64,000 nt of DNA from Streptomyces violaceoruber (lineage in GTDB: Bacteria; Actinomycetota; Actinomycetes; Streptomycetales; Streptomycetaceae), in assembly GCA_000720805.1 (NCBI GenBank), contig JODI01000019.1, forward strand, positions 1-64,000, read 5' to 3'. Below, piece after piece: positions 1 through 10,093 of this stretch. The notes under the pieces are model-generated. The model was not told where the DNA came from. It did not search any database and worked only from the letters and a program-made list of their open reading frames with translations. Position numbers and translations under genes: made by a program. Every line of letters starts with the position of its first letter. Positions within the stretch are counted from its first letter, which is position 1.

Positions 1-2
1 TC

Positions 3-608
3 CCGGCCCAGCCCGCCCAAGTCACCCACGGCCCCCGCACCCACCCCCGCGTCGCCCTCACCTTCCACGGCCAGGGCGACCCCGCCCTCGCCCGGGCGCT
101 CCTCGACGAGGCCGAACGGCACGGCGCCCGGGTCACCGTCCTGGCCGTCGGCACCTGGCTGGACGAACACCCCGACCTGGCCCGCCGCGTCCTCGACGGC
201 GGCCACGACCTCGGCAACCACACCCTGCGCCACCTCGACGTCAACGCCATGCCCGAGGCCGAGGCCGAGGCGGAGATCACCGGCTGCGCCGACCGGCTCA
301 GGCAGCTCACCGGCTCCGTCGGCACCTGGTTCCGCCCCTCCCGCGCCCCCCGCGCCTCCCCACTCGTGGAACGTCTGGCCCACCGCGCGGGCTATCCCCA
401 CGTCCTCTCCTACGACGTCGACTCCCTCGACTTCACCTCGCCCGGCGCCACAGCCGTCACCCGCAAGGTCCTCGGCGAGATCCGCAACGGATCCGTGGTG
501 AGCCTCCACCTCGGCTACCCGGACACGGTCGCCGCCCTCCCCGTCGTACTGGAAGAACTCGACCACCGCGGCCTCTCCGCGGTGACCACCACGGAGTTGC
601 TCAGCTGA
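3..608 (+). CDS. Polysaccharide deacetylase-like protein (5' end outside window)
   Basis: The frame is open from the window edge, so the N-terminus is missing. The visible part carries the NodB-homology pattern: a first strand VALTFHGQGD, then GNHTLRH, which matches the metal-binding H-x-x-x-H of family 4 carbohydrate esterases, and a WFRPSRAP stretch in the place of motif 3. The usual TFDDG of motif 1 reads TFHGQGD, so the catalytic base and metal-binding aspartates are not at their normal position. It ends in an ATGA overlap with the lipoprotein gene downstream, so the two are probably co-transcribed and the product probably acts outside the membrane. Substrate unknown; it may be a non-catalytic or altered member. 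Confidence 0.75.
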   Translation, partial: PAQPAQVTHGPRTHPRVALTFHGQGDPALARALLDEAERHGARVTVLAVGTWLDEHPDLARRVLDGGHDLGNHTLRHLDVNAMPEAEAEAEITGCADRLRQLTGSVGTWFRPSRAPRASPLVERLAHRAGYPHVLSYDVDSLDFTSPGATAVTRKVLGEIRNGSVVSLHLGYPDTVAALPVVLEELDHRGLSAVTTTELLS

Positions 609-1789
609 TGACGCACCGCACCCTCCTGAAGCACGCCCTGATCCTCGGCGCCGCCCTCACCGTGCTGGCCGCGTGCGGCACTGAGAACAAGGACCGCCCC
701 GCCGAGGCGTCCCCCACCAAGGCGGCCGTCCCGGTACCGGCGAAGAAGAGAACGGTTCTCGGTCTGCCCGGCATGCCGCCCGTCCTCGACCCGGAGGACG
801 TCTACGCGGCCGACCGCCCGAACAGGCTCTCCCCGGTGGTCAGGGACTTCCCCTCCCGCGTCTACGTCCCCAACACCGAGTCCGACACCGTCTCGGTCAT
901 CGACCCGAAGACGTACGAGGTCGTGGAGACGATCCGGGTCGGCAGGCAGCCCCAGCACGTCGTGCCCTCCTGGGACCTGAAGACCCTCTGGGTCAACAAC
1001 AACCGCGGCCACACCCTCACCCCCGTCGACCCGAAGACCGGCAAGGCGGGCAAGGAGGTCGAGGTCCACGACCCGTACAACCTCTACTTCACGCCGAACG
1101 GCAGGTACGCCGTCGTGATGGCCTCCCTCGACCGCGAACTCGTCTTCCGCGACCCGCACACCATGAAACGGATCAAGACCGTCCCGGTCTCCTGCTACGG
1201 CGTCAACCACGCCGACTTCTCCCTGGACGGCCGGTACTTCATCGTCTCCTGCGAGTTCAGCGGCGAACTGCTCAAGGTCGACACCGAGAGGATGAAGGTC
1301 GTCGGCAAGCTGAAGCTGCCCTTCGAGGGGGCCATGCCGCAGGACGTGAAGATCTCGCCCGACGGGAAACGCTTCTACATCGCCGACATGATGGCCGACG
1401 GCATGTGGGTGCTGGACGGCGACGCGTTCACAAAGCCGGCCCTCCTGCCCACCGGCAAGGGCACCCACGGCCTCTACGTCAGCCGCGACTCCCGCGAGAT
1501 GTACGTGTCCAACCGCGGCGAGGGCACCATCTCCGTCTTCGACTTCACCCAGAACAAGCTCACCAGGAAGTGGCGCCTGCCCGACGGCGGCAGCCCTGAC
1601 ATGGGCGGCGTCTCCGCCGACGGCAAGGTCCTGTGGCTGTCGGGGCGCTACAACTCCGAGGTGTACGCCATCGACACCCGCACCGGCATCCAGCTCGCCC
1701 GCATCAAGGTCGGCAACGGTCCGCACGGCCTCGCGGTGTACCCGCAGCCGGGCCGCTACTCCCTCGGCCACACCGGCATCTTCCGCTGA
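608..1789 (+). CDS. YncE/YVTN-type beta-propeller lipoprotein
   Basis: 393 aa. The N-terminus has a hydrophobic segment ending in the lipobox LAAC, followed by a charged linker, so it should be a lipid-anchored extracellular protein. The body contains repeated propeller strands of the YVTN/YncE type (VYVPNTESDTVSVIDPKTYEV, ISVFDFTQNK, VYAIDTRTG), each about 45 residues apart. Such proteins are often binding or scaffold proteins; no catalytic residues are evident. The start codon overlaps the stop of the deacetylase-like gene (ATGA), implying translational coupling and a shared role at the cell surface. The function is not known from sequence. Confidence 0.85.
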   Translation: MTHRTLLKHALILGAALTVLAACGTENKDRPAEASPTKAAVPVPAKKRTVLGLPGMPPVLDPEDVYAADRPNRLSPVVRDFPSRVYVPNTESDTVSVIDPKTYEVVETIRVGRQPQHVVPSWDLKTLWVNNNRGHTLTPVDPKTGKAGKEVEVHDPYNLYFTPNGRYAVVMASLDRELVFRDPHTMKRIKTVPVSCYGVNHADFSLDGRYFIVSCEFSGELLKVDTERMKVVGKLKLPFEGAMPQDVKISPDGKRFYIADMMADGMWVLDGDAFTKPALLPTGKGTHGLYVSRDSREMYVSNRGEGTISVFDFTQNKLTRKWRLPDGGSPDMGGVSADGKVLWLSGRYNSEVYAIDTRTGIQLARIKVGNGPHGLAVYPQPGRYSLGHTGIFR

Positions 1790-1817
1790 CGGGCGGCCAG
1801 GTGGAGGAGACAGCCGC

Positions 1818-2453
1818 TCACCGCGCGCTGAGCAGTACCTCCGAGCCCACGGGCAGATAACCGGCCGCCTGGAACGCCCGCAGACTGCGGGCGTTCCCCG
1901 CCGAGACCTGGGCCCACACGGGCTCGCCCCCGCTCAGCTGCCGCGCCGCCCGCACCAGCGCCCGCCCCAGTCCCCGGTGCCGTACGTCCTCGGCCACTTC
2001 GACCGCCACCTCGAGCCGGTCCGCGACCCCGCGCCCCAGCACCAGCAGGCCGCCGTCGGCCGCCCACACCCGCACGTCGTCGCGGCGCCTGCGGGAACTC
2101 AGCACCCTCGGATGACCGGGATCGTCGATCTCCCGCAGCGTGAGCGGCGGCTCGCCCGGCAGCGGGGCACCCACCGTCAGCACGTCGATCGTGTCGCTCC
2201 CGCGCCCCGTGCGCTCCATGAGGGCCGACAGGAACCGCGCGTTCATGGTCGCGGCGAGCGCGTCGCAGTCGACTGCGCGCAGGGTCTCGTACACCCACGC
2301 GGGGTCCTCGTCCGTGAAGACCACCGAGTGCGCGGTGAGGGCGAGGACGCCGGCGTCCCGGTGGGAGGGCTGGGGGACGACGGTCGTACGGCCGTCCGCG
2401 GGCGGGAAGACACCCATGGCCGCCGCGTCGAGAATGTCCCGGAGAGTCTCCAC
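1818..2453 (-). CDS. GNAT-family N-acetyltransferase
   Basis: About 211 aa from a GTG start. The C-terminal half has the GNAT acetyl-CoA pyrophosphate-binding signature (VAEDVRHRGLGRALV, R-x-x-G-x-G pattern) and a following NARSLRAFQAAGY helix typical of motif B. The N-terminal 90 residues are not recognisable. I chose the GTG because AAGGAG lies 7 nt upstream; a longer frame from an ATG at 2504 would overlap the start codon of the divergent MerR gene and has no good ribosome binding site. Substrate unknown. Divergent to the MerR regulator, which may control it. Confidence 0.75.
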   Translation of the reverse strand: METLRDILDAAAMGVFPPADGRTTVVPQPSHRDAGVLALTAHSVVFTDEDPAWVYETLRAVDCDALAATMNARFLSALMERTGRGSDTIDVLTVGAPLPGEPPLTLREIDDPGHPRVLSSRRRRDDVRVWAADGGLLVLGRGVADRLEVAVEVAEDVRHRGLGRALVRAARQLSGGEPVWAQVSAGNARSLRAFQAAGYLPVGSEVLLSAR

Positions 2454-2502
2454 CGCCGTGCTCCTTGAGTCTCCACCCACTGGAAGGCCCACACTCGCAG
2501 AC

Positions 2503-3447
2503 ATGCTGCGCTATCCGGGGGGACACCCCCCAGACCCCCCGTACGACGGCACCGGACTTTTCACCATCGGCGAGCTGGCCCGGGCCACCGGACTGACCGT
2601 GCGCACCATCCGCTACTGGTCCGACGAGGGCGCCCTGCCCCCGGTGACCCGCTCGGCGGGCGGCTACCGGCTGTACGACGCCGCGTCCGTCGCCCGCCTG
2701 GAGCTGATCCGCACCCTGCGCGAGCTGGGACTCGGCCTGGACGACGTGCACAAGGTGCTGGCCGGCGAGACGACGGTCGCCCAGATCGCGACCGCGCACG
2801 TGGCGGCGCTGGACGCGCAGATCAGGTCTCTGAAGGTGACCCGTGCGGTGCTGTCGTCCGTGGCGCGACGCGGTTCGAGTGCGGAGGAGATGACCCTGAT
2901 GAACAAACTGGCACGACTGTCGGCGACGGAACGGCAGCGGATCATGGAGGAATTCGTGGAGGAGACGCTGCACGGCCTCCACACCGTCGACCCGGACGTC
3001 CGGGAACGGATGCGGCGCACCGCCGTCGATCTCGCCGACGATCCGACACCCGAGCAGGTCGACGCCTGGGTGGAACTGGCCGAGATGCTGCAGGACCCTG
3101 ACTTCCGGGCCCAGATGCGGCGGGCCGTCGAGTTCAACGCGGCCGACCGGGCTCCGGGCGCTCCGCGCGGCCAGTCCATGTGGTTCGCCAAGCGACTCGT
3201 GGAGCTGGTGGGCCCGGCGCGGGAGCGCGGCACGGCCCCGGAGGCGCCCGAGGCCGAGGCGGTGCTGCGGGAACTGTTCGGTGACGCCGACCGGACCGCC
3301 GTCCTCGAACGCATGACGGCCGGCTTCAACGACCGGGTCGCCCGCTACCGGGAACTGCTCGCCATCGTGAACCGGCAGCCCGCGCCCCCGCACGCTGAGG
3401 ACTTCGCCTGGGTGGTCACTGCGCTGCGGGCCCGGACGGGCCGTTAA
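2503..3447 (+). CDS. MerR-family transcriptional regulator
   Basis: 314 aa. Residues about 15-85 form the MerR winged helix-turn-helix (FTIGELARATGLTVRTIRYW, then a YRLYD wing). A coiled-coil dimerisation helix follows, and a long C-terminal domain of about 200 residues without clear cysteine metal ligands, so an organic effector or protein partner is more likely than a metal. The ATG used gives the normal short N-terminal tail of the family; the ribosome binding site is weak. It lies divergent to an acetyltransferase with only about 50 bp between starts, so it could repress or activate that gene and itself. Confidence 0.85.
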   Translation: MLRYPGGHPPDPPYDGTGLFTIGELARATGLTVRTIRYWSDEGALPPVTRSAGGYRLYDAASVARLELIRTLRELGLGLDDVHKVLAGETTVAQIATAHVAALDAQIRSLKVTRAVLSSVARRGSSAEEMTLMNKLARLSATERQRIMEEFVEETLHGLHTVDPDVRERMRRTAVDLADDPTPEQVDAWVELAEMLQDPDFRAQMRRAVEFNAADRAPGAPRGQSMWFAKRLVELVGPARERGTAPEAPEAEAVLRELFGDADRTAVLERMTAGFNDRVARYRELLAIVNRQPAPPHAEDFAWVVTALRARTGR

Positions 3448-3504
3448 TCTGACCTGCGGCAGTAAGCCGGCAAGACAGAGAAACATGAAGAATGGGGCGG
3501 ATCG

Positions 3505-3717
3505 GTGGCGGACATCGACGAGGCACGCAAGCACTTCGAGCGGATCGACACGGACGGCGACGGCTTCATCACCGCTGCCGAGTTCAAGACGGCCCTGGCT
3601 CAGCAGGGCGACTGGAACGTCACGGAGTCGGTGGCCGAGGCGATCATCAAGAGCCGCGACCTCAACGGCGACAAGGTCCTGTCCTTCGACGAGTTCTGGG
3701 CGTACCTGAACAAGTGA
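3505..3717 (+). CDS. Small two-EF-hand calcium-binding protein
   Basis: 70 aa from a GTG start. It has two canonical EF-hand loops: DTDGDGFITAAE (residues about 15-26) and DLNGDKVLSFDE (about 51-62), each with acidic residues at positions 1, 3, 5 and 12. There is no signal peptide, so it should be a cytoplasmic Ca2+ sensor or buffer. Small EF-hand proteins of this size are common in streptomycetes and have been linked to calcium-dependent morphological differentiation. A stable terminator follows, so it is probably monocistronic. Confidence 0.9.
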   Translation: MADIDEARKHFERIDTDGDGFITAAEFKTALAQQGDWNVTESVAEAIIKSRDLNGDKVLSFDEFWAYLNK

Positions 3718-3726
3718 CGCGAGCAC

Positions 3727-3753
3727 CGGGCGGCCCTGTTCCGGGGCCGCCCG
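3727..3753 (+). terminator. Hairpin terminator after EF-hand gene
   Basis: A perfect 10-bp stem, CGGGCGGCCC against GGGCCGCCCG with a 7-nt loop, starts 9 nt after the EF-hand stop codon. There is only a short TTCC tail, as is common for Streptomyces terminators. Confidence 0.7.
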
Positions 3754-3892
3754 TTCCGGTCGGCGATCCCCCGTTCGGCGGGGGTCCGGAATAGCCCACG
3801 GGCGACCCCGGTTGGTGCGGGACAGGTGCAAGCGCGCATGGGTACACATGCACACACATCGGTCCTGACATCGACATCTGGAGCGGGCTGTC

Positions 3893-4552
3893 ATGAAGAT
3901 CGGCATCATCGGCGCGGGCAACATCGGCGGCAACCTCACCCGGCGGCTCACCGCCCTCGGCCACGACGTCTCCGTGGCCAACTCGCGCGGCCCCCACACC
4001 CTCACCGCCCTCGCGGAGGAGACGGGCGCGACCCCCGTCCCGGTGGAGGAGGCGGCGCGCGGCGCGGAGGTGGTCGTCGTCACGGTTCCCCTGAAGGCGG
4101 TCCCCGACCTGCCGTCCGGTCTCCTCGACGGGGCGGCGCAGGGAGCCGCGGTGGTCGACACCGGCAACTACTACCCCCAGCGTGACGGGAGGATCGCCGA
4201 GATCCTGGACGAGGGTCTCACCGAGAGCCGCTGGACCGAGCGGCACCTCGGCCGCACCGTGATCAAGGCCTTCAACGGCACCTACGCCCAGGACATCCTC
4301 GACCGGCCGCGCCCGGCCGGTGCCGCCGACCGCGTGGCGCTGCCGGTGGCCGGCGACGACGAGGCGGCCAAGGAGAAGGTGCGGGCCCTCATCGACGACC
4401 TCGGCTTCGACACGGTCGACGCGGGCGGACTCGACGACTCCTGGCGCCAGCAGCCCGGCACCCCGGTCTACGGACTGCGCGCCGGCGTCGAGGGAGTCAG
4501 GAAGGCACTGGCGGAGGCGAGCCCGGAGCGGGTGCCGGAGTTCCGCGCGTAG
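3893..4552 (+). CDS. NADPH-dependent F420 reductase-like / NAD(P)-binding oxidoreductase
   Basis: 219 aa. An N-terminal Rossmann fold begins at residue 2 with IGIIGAGNIGGNL (G-x-G-x-x-G), followed by VANSRGPHTL, where the S-R pair is a typical NADP 2'-phosphate contact of the FNO/ProC-like family. The central part (VIKAFNGTYAQDIL) matches the conserved core of F420-dependent NADP oxidoreductase-type proteins. Many streptomycete homologues are annotated as NADPH-dependent F420 reductases, but real F420 use is not proven. It stands alone, between the EF-hand gene and a convergent muramidase. Confidence 0.8.
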   Translation: MKIGIIGAGNIGGNLTRRLTALGHDVSVANSRGPHTLTALAEETGATPVPVEEAARGAEVVVVTVPLKAVPDLPSGLLDGAAQGAAVVDTGNYYPQRDGRIAEILDEGLTESRWTERHLGRTVIKAFNGTYAQDILDRPRPAGAADRVALPVAGDDEAAKEKVRALIDDLGFDTVDAGGLDDSWRQQPGTPVYGLRAGVEGVRKALAEASPERVPEFRA

Positions 4553-4555
4553 CCT

Positions 4556-4590
4556 CTCGGGCTCTTCGGGCTCTTCGGGCTCTTCCGGCT
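4556..4590. repeat. Short 9-bp tandem repeat in convergent gap
   Basis: Between the oxidoreductase and the convergent muramidase the unit CTCTTCGGG recurs at least three times in direct order. It is a microsatellite-like stretch, read as noncoding. Confidence 0.6.
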
Positions 4591-4606
4591 CCTCGGCCCT
4601 CGGGCG

Positions 4607-5164
4607 TCAGTCCCGCTTCGCCCACTCCCGCAGCGCGGCCTTGTCGGCGAAGTTCGCCACGTTCTTGTCGTGCGGGTCGTCGCTGTACTGGTGGAAACGC
4701 CACTTCGCCTGGATACGGGGCTTGCCGGCCGTGACGTAGTCGGCGATCCAGAGACCGTCGCCGGCGTAGGAGGTGTCGTCCACGTCGAGCCAGAAGTGCC
4801 GGTTGCAGTAGAGGACGACCCGGTTGTGCGGCCTGAGCGCCCGCACCTTGCGGATGAAGCTGTCCTTCTCCGCGTTGCTGGCGTGCGTGCCGTCACCGGT
4901 CGTCTCCCAGTCGACGGCGAGGATGTCGCCCGCCTTCTCGGGGGCGTGCTTGACGAAGTACTCGGCCTGGGCCGTGAGGTTGCCCGGCCAGAGGAAGTGG
5001 TAGAAGCCGACGACCAGGCCGGCGTCGCGGCCCCGCTTGGTCTGGGCGGCGAGTTTCGGGTTGACGTACGAACGGCCCTCGGTCGCCTTGATGAAGACGA
5101 AGGAGAGACCGTCCGTGCCGTAGGACGAGGACTGATACGCGCTGACGTCGATGCCGCGGAGCAT
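4607..5164 (-). CDS. GH25-family muramidase (lysozyme-like), no signal peptide
   Basis: 185 aa. It starts almost directly with the family opening GIDVSAYQ, followed by FVFIKATEG, GFYHFLWPG and ILAVDWETTGDG; the D-x-E of that last motif is the catalytic acidic pair of glycoside hydrolase 25. It ends in a W-x-x-HQYSDD segment. These enzymes cleave the beta-1,4 bond between N-acetylmuramate and N-acetylglucosamine in peptidoglycan. The ATG chosen has AGGGAG about 8 nt upstream; a longer reading adds 22 residues that still do not look like a signal peptide. How it would reach the wall is therefore unclear. Confidence 0.8.
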   Translation of the reverse strand: MLRGIDVSAYQSSSYGTDGLSFVFIKATEGRSYVNPKLAAQTKRGRDAGLVVGFYHFLWPGNLTAQAEYFVKHAPEKAGDILAVDWETTGDGTHASNAEKDSFIRKVRALRPHNRVVLYCNRHFWLDVDDTSYAGDGLWIADYVTAGKPRIQAKWRFHQYSDDPHDKNVANFADKAALREWAKRD

Positions 5165-5281
5165 GGGCGACTCCCTGAGTGCCTGTGGGGGGACAGGAGT
5201 TGATCGGTTACTGCGGTCCCACCTTGGCACGAGTGATCGGCGCGTGACGTGGAAACGTCAACCTCGGTCGGTCGCCGCAGG

Positions 5282-6649
<1,368 letters not shown>

Positions 6650-6670
6650 GGTCACTCCTCAGTACGGGGT

Positions 6671-6699
6671 GGTGGGGCACCCGGTCCGGGCGCCCCACC
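6671..6699 (-). terminator. Hairpin between glyA and sdaA
   Basis: GGTGGGGC pairs perfectly with GCCCCACC, and an inner CCC/GGG pair closes a 5-nt loop. It lies just after the glyA stop codon. Since sdaA follows closely on the same strand, it may act as a partial terminator or mRNA processing site and not as a full stop. Confidence 0.55.
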
Positions 6700-6705
6700 G
6701 GGGAC

Positions 6706-7971
6706 TTACTTGGTCAGGCCGGGGTACAGCGGGTGCTTGTCGGCGAGCGCCCTGACCCGTGCCTTGAGTGCTTCGACGTCGTAGGACGGCTTCAGCGTCT
6801 CCGCGATGACGTCCGCGACCTCGGCGAAGTCCGCGGCCGTGAAGCCGCGGGTGGCGAGGGCGGGCGTGCCGATGCGCAGGCCCGAGGTGACCATCGGGGG
6901 ACGCGGGTCGTTCGGGACGGCGTTGCGGTTGACCGTGATGCCGACCTCGTGGAGGCGGTCCTCGGCGGCCCGCCCGTCCAGCTCGGACTCGCGCAGGTCG
7001 ACCAGGATGAGGTGCACGTCCGTACCGCCGGAGAGCACGTTGACCCCGGCCTCGCGGGCGTCCGGCGCGGTCAGCCGCTCGGCGAGGATCCGCGCGCCGT
7101 CGACCGTACGGCGCTGGCGCTCCTTGAAGTCCTCGCTCGCGGCGACCTTGAAGGAGACCGCCTTGGCCGCGATCACGTGCTCCAGGGGACCGCCCTGGAA
7201 GCCCGGGAAGACGGACGAGTTCAGCTTCTTCGCGAACTCCTGCTTGGCGAGGATGATGCCGCCGCGGGGGCCGCCCAGCGTCTTGTGGGTGGTGGAGGTG
7301 ACGACATCCGCGTACTCGACCGGGTTCGGATGCAGACCCGCCGCGACCAGCCCCGCGAAGTGCGCCATGTCGACCCACAGGTAGGCCTCGACCTCGTCGG
7401 CGATCCGGCGGAACTCCGCGAAGTCCAGCTGGCGGGGGTACGCCGACCAGCCCGCGATGATCACCTTCGGCCGGTGCTCCTTGGCGAGCCGCTCCAGCTC
7501 GTCCATGTCGACCAGGCCGGTCTCGGCGTCCACGTGGTAGGCGACCACGTCGAACTGCTTGCCGGAGAAGTTCAGCCGCATCCCGTGGGTCAGGTGGCCG
7601 CCGTGCGCCAGGTCGAGCCCGAGGATGGTGTCGCCGGGCTGGGCCAGCGCGAACAGGGCGGCCTGGTTGGCCGAAGCGCCGGAGTGGGGCTGCACGTTGG
7701 CGTACTCGGCGCCGAACAGCTCCTTGACCCGGTCGATGGCGATCTGCTCGGTGACGTCGACGTGCTCGCAGCCGCCGTAGTAGCGGCGGCCCGGGTAGCC
7801 CTCGGCGTACTTGTTGGTCAGGACGGAACCCTGCGCCTCCAGCACCGCGACCGGCGCGAAGTTCTCGGAGGCGATCATCTCCAGGGTGGACTGCTGCCGG
7901 TCCAGCTCGGCGTCGACGGCGGCGGCGACCTCGGGGTCCAGCTCGTGCAGGGGCGTGTTCAGAACGGACAT
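6706..7971 (-). CDS. glyA: Serine hydroxymethyltransferase
   Basis: 421 aa, the normal length. PLP enzyme interconverting glycine plus 5,10-methylene-tetrahydrofolate with serine. Visible family landmarks are LEMIASENF near the N-terminus, [14 protein letters not shown], and the PLP-lysine segment [16 protein letters not shown]. It starts 16 bp after gcvH, so it is in the same operon. With the glycine cleavage proteins upstream it links glycine breakdown to serine, which sdaA then deaminates. Control probably comes from the glycine riboswitch in front of gcvT. Confidence 0.97.
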   Translation of the reverse strand: MSVLNTPLHELDPEVAAAVDAELDRQQSTLEMIASENFAPVAVLEAQGSVLTNKYAEGYPGRRYYGGCEHVDVTEQIAIDRVKELFGAEYANVQPHSGASANQAALFALAQPGDTILGLDLAHGGHLTHGMRLNFSGKQFDVVAYHVDAETGLVDMDELERLAKEHRPKVIIAGWSAYPRQLDFAEFRRIADEVEAYLWVDMAHFAGLVAAGLHPNPVEYADVVTSTTHKTLGGPRGGIILAKQEFAKKLNSSVFPGFQGGPLEHVIAAKAVSFKVAASEDFKERQRRTVDGARILAERLTAPDAREAGVNVLSGGTDVHLILVDLRESELDGRAAEDRLHEVGITVNRNAVPNDPRPPMVTSGLRIGTPALATRGFTAADFAEVADVIAETLKPSYDVEALKARVRALADKHPLYPGLTK

Positions 7972-7987
7972 AAGGGTGTACGACTCC

Positions 7988-8365
7988 TCAGCCGGCGGAA
8001 AAGGCGGTGTACTCGTCGGCGGAGAGCAGGTCGGACGGCTCCTCGGCGACGCGTACCTTGAACAGCCAGCCGCCCTCGAAGGGCGCGGAGTTCACCAGCG
8101 ACGGATCGTTCACCACGTCCTCGTTGACCTCGGTGACCTCACCGTTGACCGGGGAGTACAGGTCGCTGACCGACTTGGTCGACTCCAGCTCGCCGCAGGT
8201 CTCGCCCGCGGTCACCGTGTCACCGACCTCCGGGAGCTGCACGAAGACGACATCGCCGAGCGCGTTGGCCGCGTGCTCCGTGATGCCAACCGTCGAGACG
8301 CCGTCCTCGGCGCCCGACAGCCACTCGTGCTCCTTGCTGTAGCGCAGCTGCTGGGGGTTGCTCAT
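7988..8365 (-). CDS. gcvH: Glycine cleavage system H protein
   Basis: 125 aa. Lipoyl-carrier protein that shuttles the aminomethyl group between the P, T and L proteins. The lipoylated lysine is in [17 protein letters not shown], and the fold opens with YSKEHEWL, both typical. It follows gcvT after about 160 bp with no evident gene between, and precedes glyA by 16 bp. No gcvP is in this window, so the P protein must be encoded elsewhere. Confidence 0.97.
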   Translation of the reverse strand: MSNPQQLRYSKEHEWLSGAEDGVSTVGITEHAANALGDVVFVQLPEVGDTVTAGETCGELESTKSVSDLYSPVNGEVTEVNEDVVNDPSLVNSAPFEGGWLFKVRVAEEPSDLLSADEYTAFSAG

Positions 8366-8524
8366 GGCCTGAATTCTCCTGTACGCGGGGGAGTGCTGGT
8401 GAATGGGGGACTGCTGGAAACCTGCGTGAACAGCGGGAATGTGTGCGGGATCACGCGCGCGGACCGCTCAAGTGTCTGCCTCCGGCGCTCGGGTCCCTGC
8501 TTCCGGTGGGTTTCCGGAGAGTCT

Positions 8525-9652
8525 CTACTTCTGGCGCTTGTAGAACGGCAACGCCACGACCTCGTACGGCTCGTGACTGCCCCGGATGTCCACGCCGACA
8601 CCAGGAGTGCCCGGCGCCGCGTGGGCGGCGTCGACGTACGCCATCGCGATCGGCTTGCCCAGCGTGGGGGAGGGGGCGCCGGAGGTGACCTCGCCGATCA
8701 CCTCGCCGTCGGCGACGACCGCGTACCCCGCGCGGGGGACCCGTCGCCCCTCGGCGACCAGGCCGACGAGGACGCGCGGGGGTGCCGAAGCAGCGCGCTC
8801 GGCGGCCTGCCGGAGCGCCTCGCGCCCGACGAAGTCGCCCTTTTTCTCGAACTTCACCACGCGTCCGAGCCCCGCGTCGAAAGGGGTGAGGGACGTCGAC
8901 AGCTCATGCCCGTACAGCGGCATGCCCGCCTCCAGGCGCAGGGTGTCCCGGCAGGACAGTCCGCAGGGGACCAGACCGACGCCCTCGCCCGCCTTGGTCA
9001 GCGCCTGCCACAGCTCCACGGCGTGCTCCGGCCGGACGAACAGCTCGAAGCCGTCCTCGCCGGTGTAGCCCGTACGGGCGATCAGAGCGGGGACGCCGGC
9101 GACGGTGCCGGGCAGGCCGGCGTAGTACTTCAGCCCGTCCAGGTCGGCGTCGGTGAGGGACTTCAGGATGCCGGGGGACTCGGGGCCCTGCACGGCGATC
9201 AGCGCGTAGGCGTCCCGGTCGTCACGGACCTCGGCGTCGAAGCCCGCCGCGCGCTCGGTCAGCGCGTCCAGGACCACCTGGGCGTTGGAGGCGTTGGCGA
9301 CGACCATGTACTCGGTCTCGGCCAGCCGGTAGACGATCAGGTCGTCCAGGATGCCGCCGTCGGCGCGGCAGATCATCGTGTAGCGGGCGCGGCCGGCCTT
9401 GACGCCGCCGATGTCGCCGACGAGGGCGTGGTCCAGGACCGCCGCGGCCTGCGGGCCCGTGACGGTGATCTCGCCCATGTGGGAGAGGTCGAAGAGCCCG
9501 GCCTCGGTGCGCACGGCGTTGTGCTCGTCGCGCTCGGAGCCGTAGCGCAGGGGCATGTCCCAGCCGGCGAAGTCGGTCATCGTCGCGCCGAGCGAACGGT
9601 GCAGGGCGTCGAGGGCGGTGCGGCGCTTTTCTGAGGGTTCGTTACTGCTCAT
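8525..9652 (-). CDS. gcvT: Glycine cleavage system T protein (aminomethyltransferase)
   Basis: About 375 aa. Transfers the methylene group from lipoyl-bound aminomethyl to tetrahydrofolate and releases ammonia. Family motifs: GWDMPLRYGS, AGLFDLSHMGEI, TGYTGEDGFELF, and the folate-binding C-terminal barrel with GEVTSGAPSPTLGKPIAMAYV. I use the ATG that begins MSSNEPSEK; a longer reading of 18 residues would run back toward the riboswitch. First gene of the glycine cluster, led by a tandem glycine riboswitch. Confidence 0.95.
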   Translation of the reverse strand: MSSNEPSEKRRTALDALHRSLGATMTDFAGWDMPLRYGSERDEHNAVRTEAGLFDLSHMGEITVTGPQAAAVLDHALVGDIGGVKAGRARYTMICRADGGILDDLIVYRLAETEYMVVANASNAQVVLDALTERAAGFDAEVRDDRDAYALIAVQGPESPGILKSLTDADLDGLKYYAGLPGTVAGVPALIARTGYTGEDGFELFVRPEHAVELWQALTKAGEGVGLVPCGLSCRDTLRLEAGMPLYGHELSTSLTPFDAGLGRVVKFEKKGDFVGREALRQAAERAASAPPRVLVGLVAEGRRVPRAGYAVVADGEVIGEVTSGAPSPTLGKPIAMAYVDAAHAAPGTPGVGVDIRGSHEPYEVVALPFYKRQK

Positions 9653-9689
9653 CGGACGGTCGTCTCCCAAGGCATGACAGCGAGGTCGT

Positions 9690-9910
9690 TCCTCCCCATC
9701 TGTCATCGGAACCTGAGAGGTTCGTCGGGACCCCGCGAACGGTGGACCACGACTTGCACCTTGGGTGGAGCCACCGGAAACAGCGGCCCGCTTTTCAGAT
9801 GTGCCTCGCCCGCGCGGTAACGGGGCCTGAGAGATTCAAGGGAGGGACTTGCTCCTTCGGCGCCCGGGCACCCGTACGACACACGTACGGCCCGGAACTC
9901 TCCCGCGCGG
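9690..9910 (-). promoter_or_regulatory. Glycine riboswitch (tandem aptamers) upstream of gcvT
   Basis: Read on the minus strand, aptamer 1 has the conserved GCGGGAGAG opening, CGCCGAAGGAGCAAG, AATCTCTCAGG and a GGCGAGGCACATCTGAAAAG closing part. A linker leads to aptamer 2, which has CCAAGGTGCAAGTC, then ACCTCTCAGGTTCCGATGACAG and ATGGGGAGG. These are consensus features of gcvT-type glycine riboswitches, which turn on glycine catabolism when glycine is high. Aptamer 2 is more degenerate in its CCGAAGG core than aptamer 1. It ends about 40 nt before the gcvT start, so control of translation or of early termination are both possible. Confidence 0.85.
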
Positions 9911-9922
9911 ATTCAAACGGCC

Positions 9923-9951
9923 GGTATGCAGTTGGCGCCGACATCATTGCA
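9923..9951 (-). promoter_or_regulatory. Candidate gcvT promoter
   Basis: On the minus strand TGCAAT and CATACC are separated by 17 nt, and would start transcription a few bases before the first aptamer. The position fits well; the hexamers are only a moderate match. Confidence 0.35.
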
Positions 9952-10093
9952 CGCATCGGTCGGGTGCGGCAGGGCCGCATCTGTGACCGGCCTGTGGCAG
10001 GACGAGCACGAAAACGCGAGGGACCGCGCATTACCTTCTCTTTACACTCGACGGGGAGGGGACTCGTGACCACCCCAGGGGAGGACGATCACG

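Noticed and set aside
1756..4167. Very long open frame on the minus strand across the propeller, acetyltransferase and MerR genes
   Set aside because: It is antisense to well-supported genes in a GC-rich genome, has no domain and wrong third-position bias; a shadow frame.
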